From contig JAHWIS010000071.1 in assembly GCA_019322385.1 (NCBI GenBank), positions 1 through 7,104 on the forward strand: a DNA stretch of 7,104 nucleotides, written 5' to 3'. This stretch comes from Candidatus Woesearchaeota archaeon (lineage in GTDB: Archaea; Nanobdellota; Nanobdellia; Woesearchaeales; UBA11576). Below are positions 5,617-7,104 of the stretch, piece after piece. Numbering within the stretch: position 1 is the stretch's first letter; each line of letters begins with the position of its first letter. Under the pieces are notes generated by a model. That model was not told the DNA's origin. It was given only the letters and a program-made list of their open reading frames with translations, and did no database searches. The position numbers and the translations under genes are program-made.

Positions 5617-5733
5617 TGAGCCCGCCGAGATTTGAACTCGGGACCACTCGATCTCAGATTCGCAAGCTGCATCCTCCGAAGAGTACAATTGAATTATCAG
5701 TCGAGCGCTCTAACCAGGCTAAGCCACGGGCTC
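5617..5733 (-). tRNA. tRNA-Ile (GAU) with a 42-base intron
   Basis: On the minus strand the acceptor stem GAGCCCG pairs fully with CGGGCTC, and A is the discriminator. The D stem is GCTT/GAGC. The anticodon stem CTCGA/TCGAG encloses CT-GAT-A (anticodon bases complement 5696-5698). The T arm CCGAG-TTCAAAT-CTCGG is perfect. Removing 42 bases after position 37 leaves a normal 75-base tRNA. No CCA is encoded: the sequence after A73 begins TTCTAATTT, and this T-rich stretch may also end transcription. It decodes AUC/AUU. It lies 4 bases downstream of tRNA-Asn on the same strand, so both probably come from one precursor. Confidence 0.93.
5653..5694 (-). other. tRNA-Ile intron, 42 bases, at position 37/38
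   Basis: The intron lies between A37 and A38, the standard archaeal site. The anticodon GAU can pair with AUC near the intron's 3' end, with AGA forming the second bulge, giving a somewhat relaxed bulge-helix-bulge for the splicing endonuclease. Inside is a small CUC-UUCG-GAG hairpin with a stable UUCG loop. Confidence 0.8.
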
Positions 5734-5737
5734 ATGA

Positions 5738-5826
5738 CGCCCCTGACCAGATTCGAACTGGTGACCTTGCGGTTTCAGCATCATGCATTTAACAGCCGCA
5801 CGCTCCAACCACTAAGCTACAGGGGC
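5738..5826 (-). tRNA. tRNA-Asn (GUU) with a 16-base intron
   Basis: On the minus strand the acceptor stem GCCCCTG pairs with CAGGGGC, and the discriminator is G as expected for Asn. The D stem is GCTT/GAGC. The anticodon stem TGCGG/CCGCA encloses CT-GTT-A (anticodon bases complement 5791-5793). The T arm ACCAG-TTCGAAT-CTGGT is perfect. Without the 16-base insertion the tRNA is 73 bases. No CCA is encoded. It is the promoter-proximal gene of the tandem pair and decodes AAC/AAU. Confidence 0.93.
5774..5789 (-). other. tRNA-Asn mini-intron, 16 bases, at position 37/38
   Basis: The insertion separates A37 from A38, and the anticodon stem closes perfectly only if it is removed. It is close to the shortest archaeal tRNA introns. 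I could not draw a standard four-base-pair central helix for the bulge-helix-bulge. Only a short GCA-UGA-UGC hairpin is evident inside. The flanking A bases leave the exact cut sites ambiguous by a base or two without changing the mature tRNA. Confidence 0.75.
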
Positions 5827-5855
5827 TTTTAGCCTTTAATACGGGTTTTCAGGGT

Positions 5856-5864
5856 ATTTATAAA
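5856..5864 (-). promoter_or_regulatory. TATA box for the tRNA-Asn/tRNA-Ile unit
   Basis: Read on the minus strand, TTTATAAAT is centred about 34 bases before the tRNA-Asn 5' end. It predicts a start about 8 bases upstream of the tRNA, a short 5' leader for RNase P to remove. Confidence 0.6.
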
Positions 5865-5902
5865 AGTTTCGTACTATCAAACCCAACAGACCCCACAAAC
5901 CT

Positions 5903-5910
5903 ATTTAAAT
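5903..5910 (+). promoter_or_regulatory. TATA box for the Hel308 C-terminal gene
   Basis: ATTTAAAT is centred about 25 bases before ATG 5932, the same leaderless layout as the dph2 fragment. It shows that the half-helicase has its own promoter and is not the tail of a longer upstream gene. Confidence 0.6.
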
Positions 5911-5931
5911 CACCTTTACTTTTTCATACCT

Positions 5932-7104
5932 ATGCCAAAACAGCCTATGATCAAGGTCGAGAAGAAGTATTCTAATGAGATGCTGAACCTTGCATTGGAC
6001 ACGATAAGGATCAAGAAGCAGGCATTGGTGTTTGTCAACACAAAGAAGTCTGCTGAGAAGTGTGCTGAGGACATTGCATTGAAGATAGACCCTAATCCTG
6101 CCCTTGAGCAGACAGCAGATTCCATAATCAGGGCAATACCCAAACCGACAAAGCAATGCGAAAGGCTGGCAAAATGCGCCAGGAAAGGCATTGCTTTCCA
6201 TCATTCTGGTGTCACACATAAACAAAGAGACATTGTTGAGGAGGAGTTCAAGAAAGGTAACATAAAGATCATCTGCTGCACCCCGACATTGGCCGCAGGT
6301 GTCGATCTTCCTGCTTTCCGGACAATCATCCGCGACCTCAAGCGCTACTCAACATCAGGCTGGAGCGGGATGCAGTTCATCCCTGTGCTTGAATACCTCC
6401 AGATGGCTGGACGCGCAGGCAGGCCTAAGTTCGACAGTTTCGGGGAATCGATCTGCCTTGCATCGAGTGAGCATAACAAGGAAGAACTGAAAGAGAAATA
6501 CGTCTTTGGTGAGCCTGAAGAGATATATTCAAAGCTCGCTGTCGAACCTGTACTCAGGACTTATCTCCTATCGCTAATCGCTGCAGAGTTCGTGCGCACA
6601 AAAAAAGAGATCATAAGATTCTTTTCAAAGACATTCTGGGCGCACCAGTTCAGGGACATGCCGAAATTAGAAGCTATAATCGACAAGATGCTTGATCTGC
6701 TCGAAAGATACGAGTTCATAATCAGGAAACCAAAAGAGGATTTCGTCAGCGCCTCTGACATAAAAGAAGAAGAGGAAAGGATACGCGCGACGCTTCTCGG
6801 AAAGCGCGTTGCACAGCTATACATCGACCCTCTCACAGCGCATCACATCATAAAATGCATACGCCGTTCATCGATGCGTACGGTAACACCATTCGGTCTG
6901 CTCCAGTCAGTCTGCAATACATTAGAGATGCGGCCTCTCCTAAGAGTAAAGACAAAAGAGTTCGACAAGCTGAATGAGGCATTTGCAAGGTTCGAGTCTG
7001 ACATACTGCAGAAAGAGCCGAGCATCTATGATCCAGAGTATGATGATTTCCTCTCGTCCGTAAAGACAGCATTGTTCCTGCTTGACTGGATAAACGAGAA
7101 AGAC
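5932..7104 (+). CDS. hel308: Hel308 helicase, C-terminal half only (open at the right edge)
   Basis: Hel308 is an archaeal Ski2-like 3'-5' DNA helicase acting at stalled forks. The 391 visible residues align by eye with the second half of a normal protein of about 700 residues. Residues 1-31 match the linker after RecA1. Motif IV is LVFVNT (32-37), followed by AFHHSGV (88-94), motif V TPTLAAGVDLP (117-127), and motif VI QMAGRAGR (157-164) with the arginine finger. The winged helix follows at about 198-295 (YVFGEPEEIYSKLAVE onward). The ratchet domain then begins with LYIDPLT (296-302) and includes FLSSVKTALFLLDWINEKD at the edge. The whole RecA1 domain (Q motif, Walker A, DExH) is absent. The frame has a TAG at 5830-5832 and no other start before ATG 5932, which carries a well-placed TATA box, so the short form is real in this sequence. 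It needs a separately encoded RecA1 partner to hydrolyse ATP, or is non-helicase. Confidence 0.9.
   Translation, partial: MPKQPMIKVEKKYSNEMLNLALDTIRIKKQALVFVNTKKSAEKCAEDIALKIDPNPALEQTADSIIRAIPKPTKQCERLAKCARKGIAFHHSGVTHKQRDIVEEEFKKGNIKIICCTPTLAAGVDLPAFRTIIRDLKRYSTSGWSGMQFIPVLEYLQMAGRAGRPKFDSFGESICLASSEHNKEELKEKYVFGEPEEIYSKLAVEPVLRTYLLSLIAAEFVRTKKEIIRFFSKTFWAHQFRDMPKLEAIIDKMLDLLERYEFIIRKPKEDFVSASDIKEEEERIRATLLGKRVAQLYIDPLTAHHIIKCIRRSSMRTVTPFGLLQSVCNTLEMRPLLRVKTKEFDKLNEAFARFESDILQKEPSIYDPEYDDFLSSVKTALFLLDWINEKD

Noticed and set aside
5617..5640. tRNA-Ile 3' end as an attachment site of an integrated element
   Set aside because: No second copy of the tRNA 3' end and no integrase are visible in the window.
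5932..5976. Split intein explaining the half Hel308
   Set aside because: Only about 15-30 residues precede recognisable linker and RecA2 sequence. There is no C-intein of about 35 residues ending in His-Asn before a Cys, Ser or Thr.
5905..6225. Minus-strand frames antisense to the helicase start
   Set aside because: They oppose conserved helicase motifs and have no expression signals.

Overview
This window reads as a piece of an archaeal chromosome, most likely from a small-genome DPANN-type lineage (Woesearchaeota or Pacearchaeota are the kind I have in mind; this is inference, not proof). The archaeal evidence is strong. There is an RNase P protein 4 (Rpr2/RNP4) gene, the C-terminal half of a Hel308 helicase, the start of an archaeal-type diphthamide gene (dph2), and two tRNA genes with introns just after the anticodon. 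TATA boxes such as TTTATAAA and TTTAAATA lie about 25-30 bases before leaderless starts, or before GGTG-type ribosome sites. The density of lineage-specific helical and coiled-coil proteins, and of split or truncated universal genes, points towards DPANN.

Layout, left to right. Positions 1-562 (minus) hold the N-terminal part of a helical, coiled-coil protein that runs off the left edge. It diverges from rnp4 (620-973, plus), and the two appear to share one palindromic TATA box at 585-594. Next is a 648-residue coiled-coil protein (1088-3034) built from degenerate repeats and ending in a two-helix membrane anchor. A 43-residue orphan (3177-3308) and a 316-residue protein that may belong to an uncharacterised methyltransferase-like family (3331-4281) form a likely operon.

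From about 4300 rightward the window becomes unusual. A dph2 gene with a good promoter stops after 83 residues (4315-4566). An antisense orphan gene (4558-4941, minus) lies directly against the break. A multi-pass membrane protein (5078-5446) ends at a TAA, after which the same frame continues as convincing protein to 5593. Two tandem minus-strand tRNA genes follow, Asn(GUU) upstream of Ile(GAU), both with introns. Finally a Hel308 gene (5932 to beyond 7104) starts from its own promoter exactly at the boundary between the two RecA domains, with the whole ATP-binding first RecA domain missing.

Functionally this is mostly housekeeping: tRNA processing (RNase P protein, tRNAs), EF2 modification, and replication-fork repair (Hel308), mixed with lineage-specific structural or membrane proteins. 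The most interesting signal is the run of three split, truncated or interrupted genes in under 3 kb around the tRNA pair. No intergenic stretch exceeds 300 bases; the longest are 3035-3176 (142 bases), 4942-5077 (136 bases) and 974-1087 (114 bases), and all carry promoter elements.
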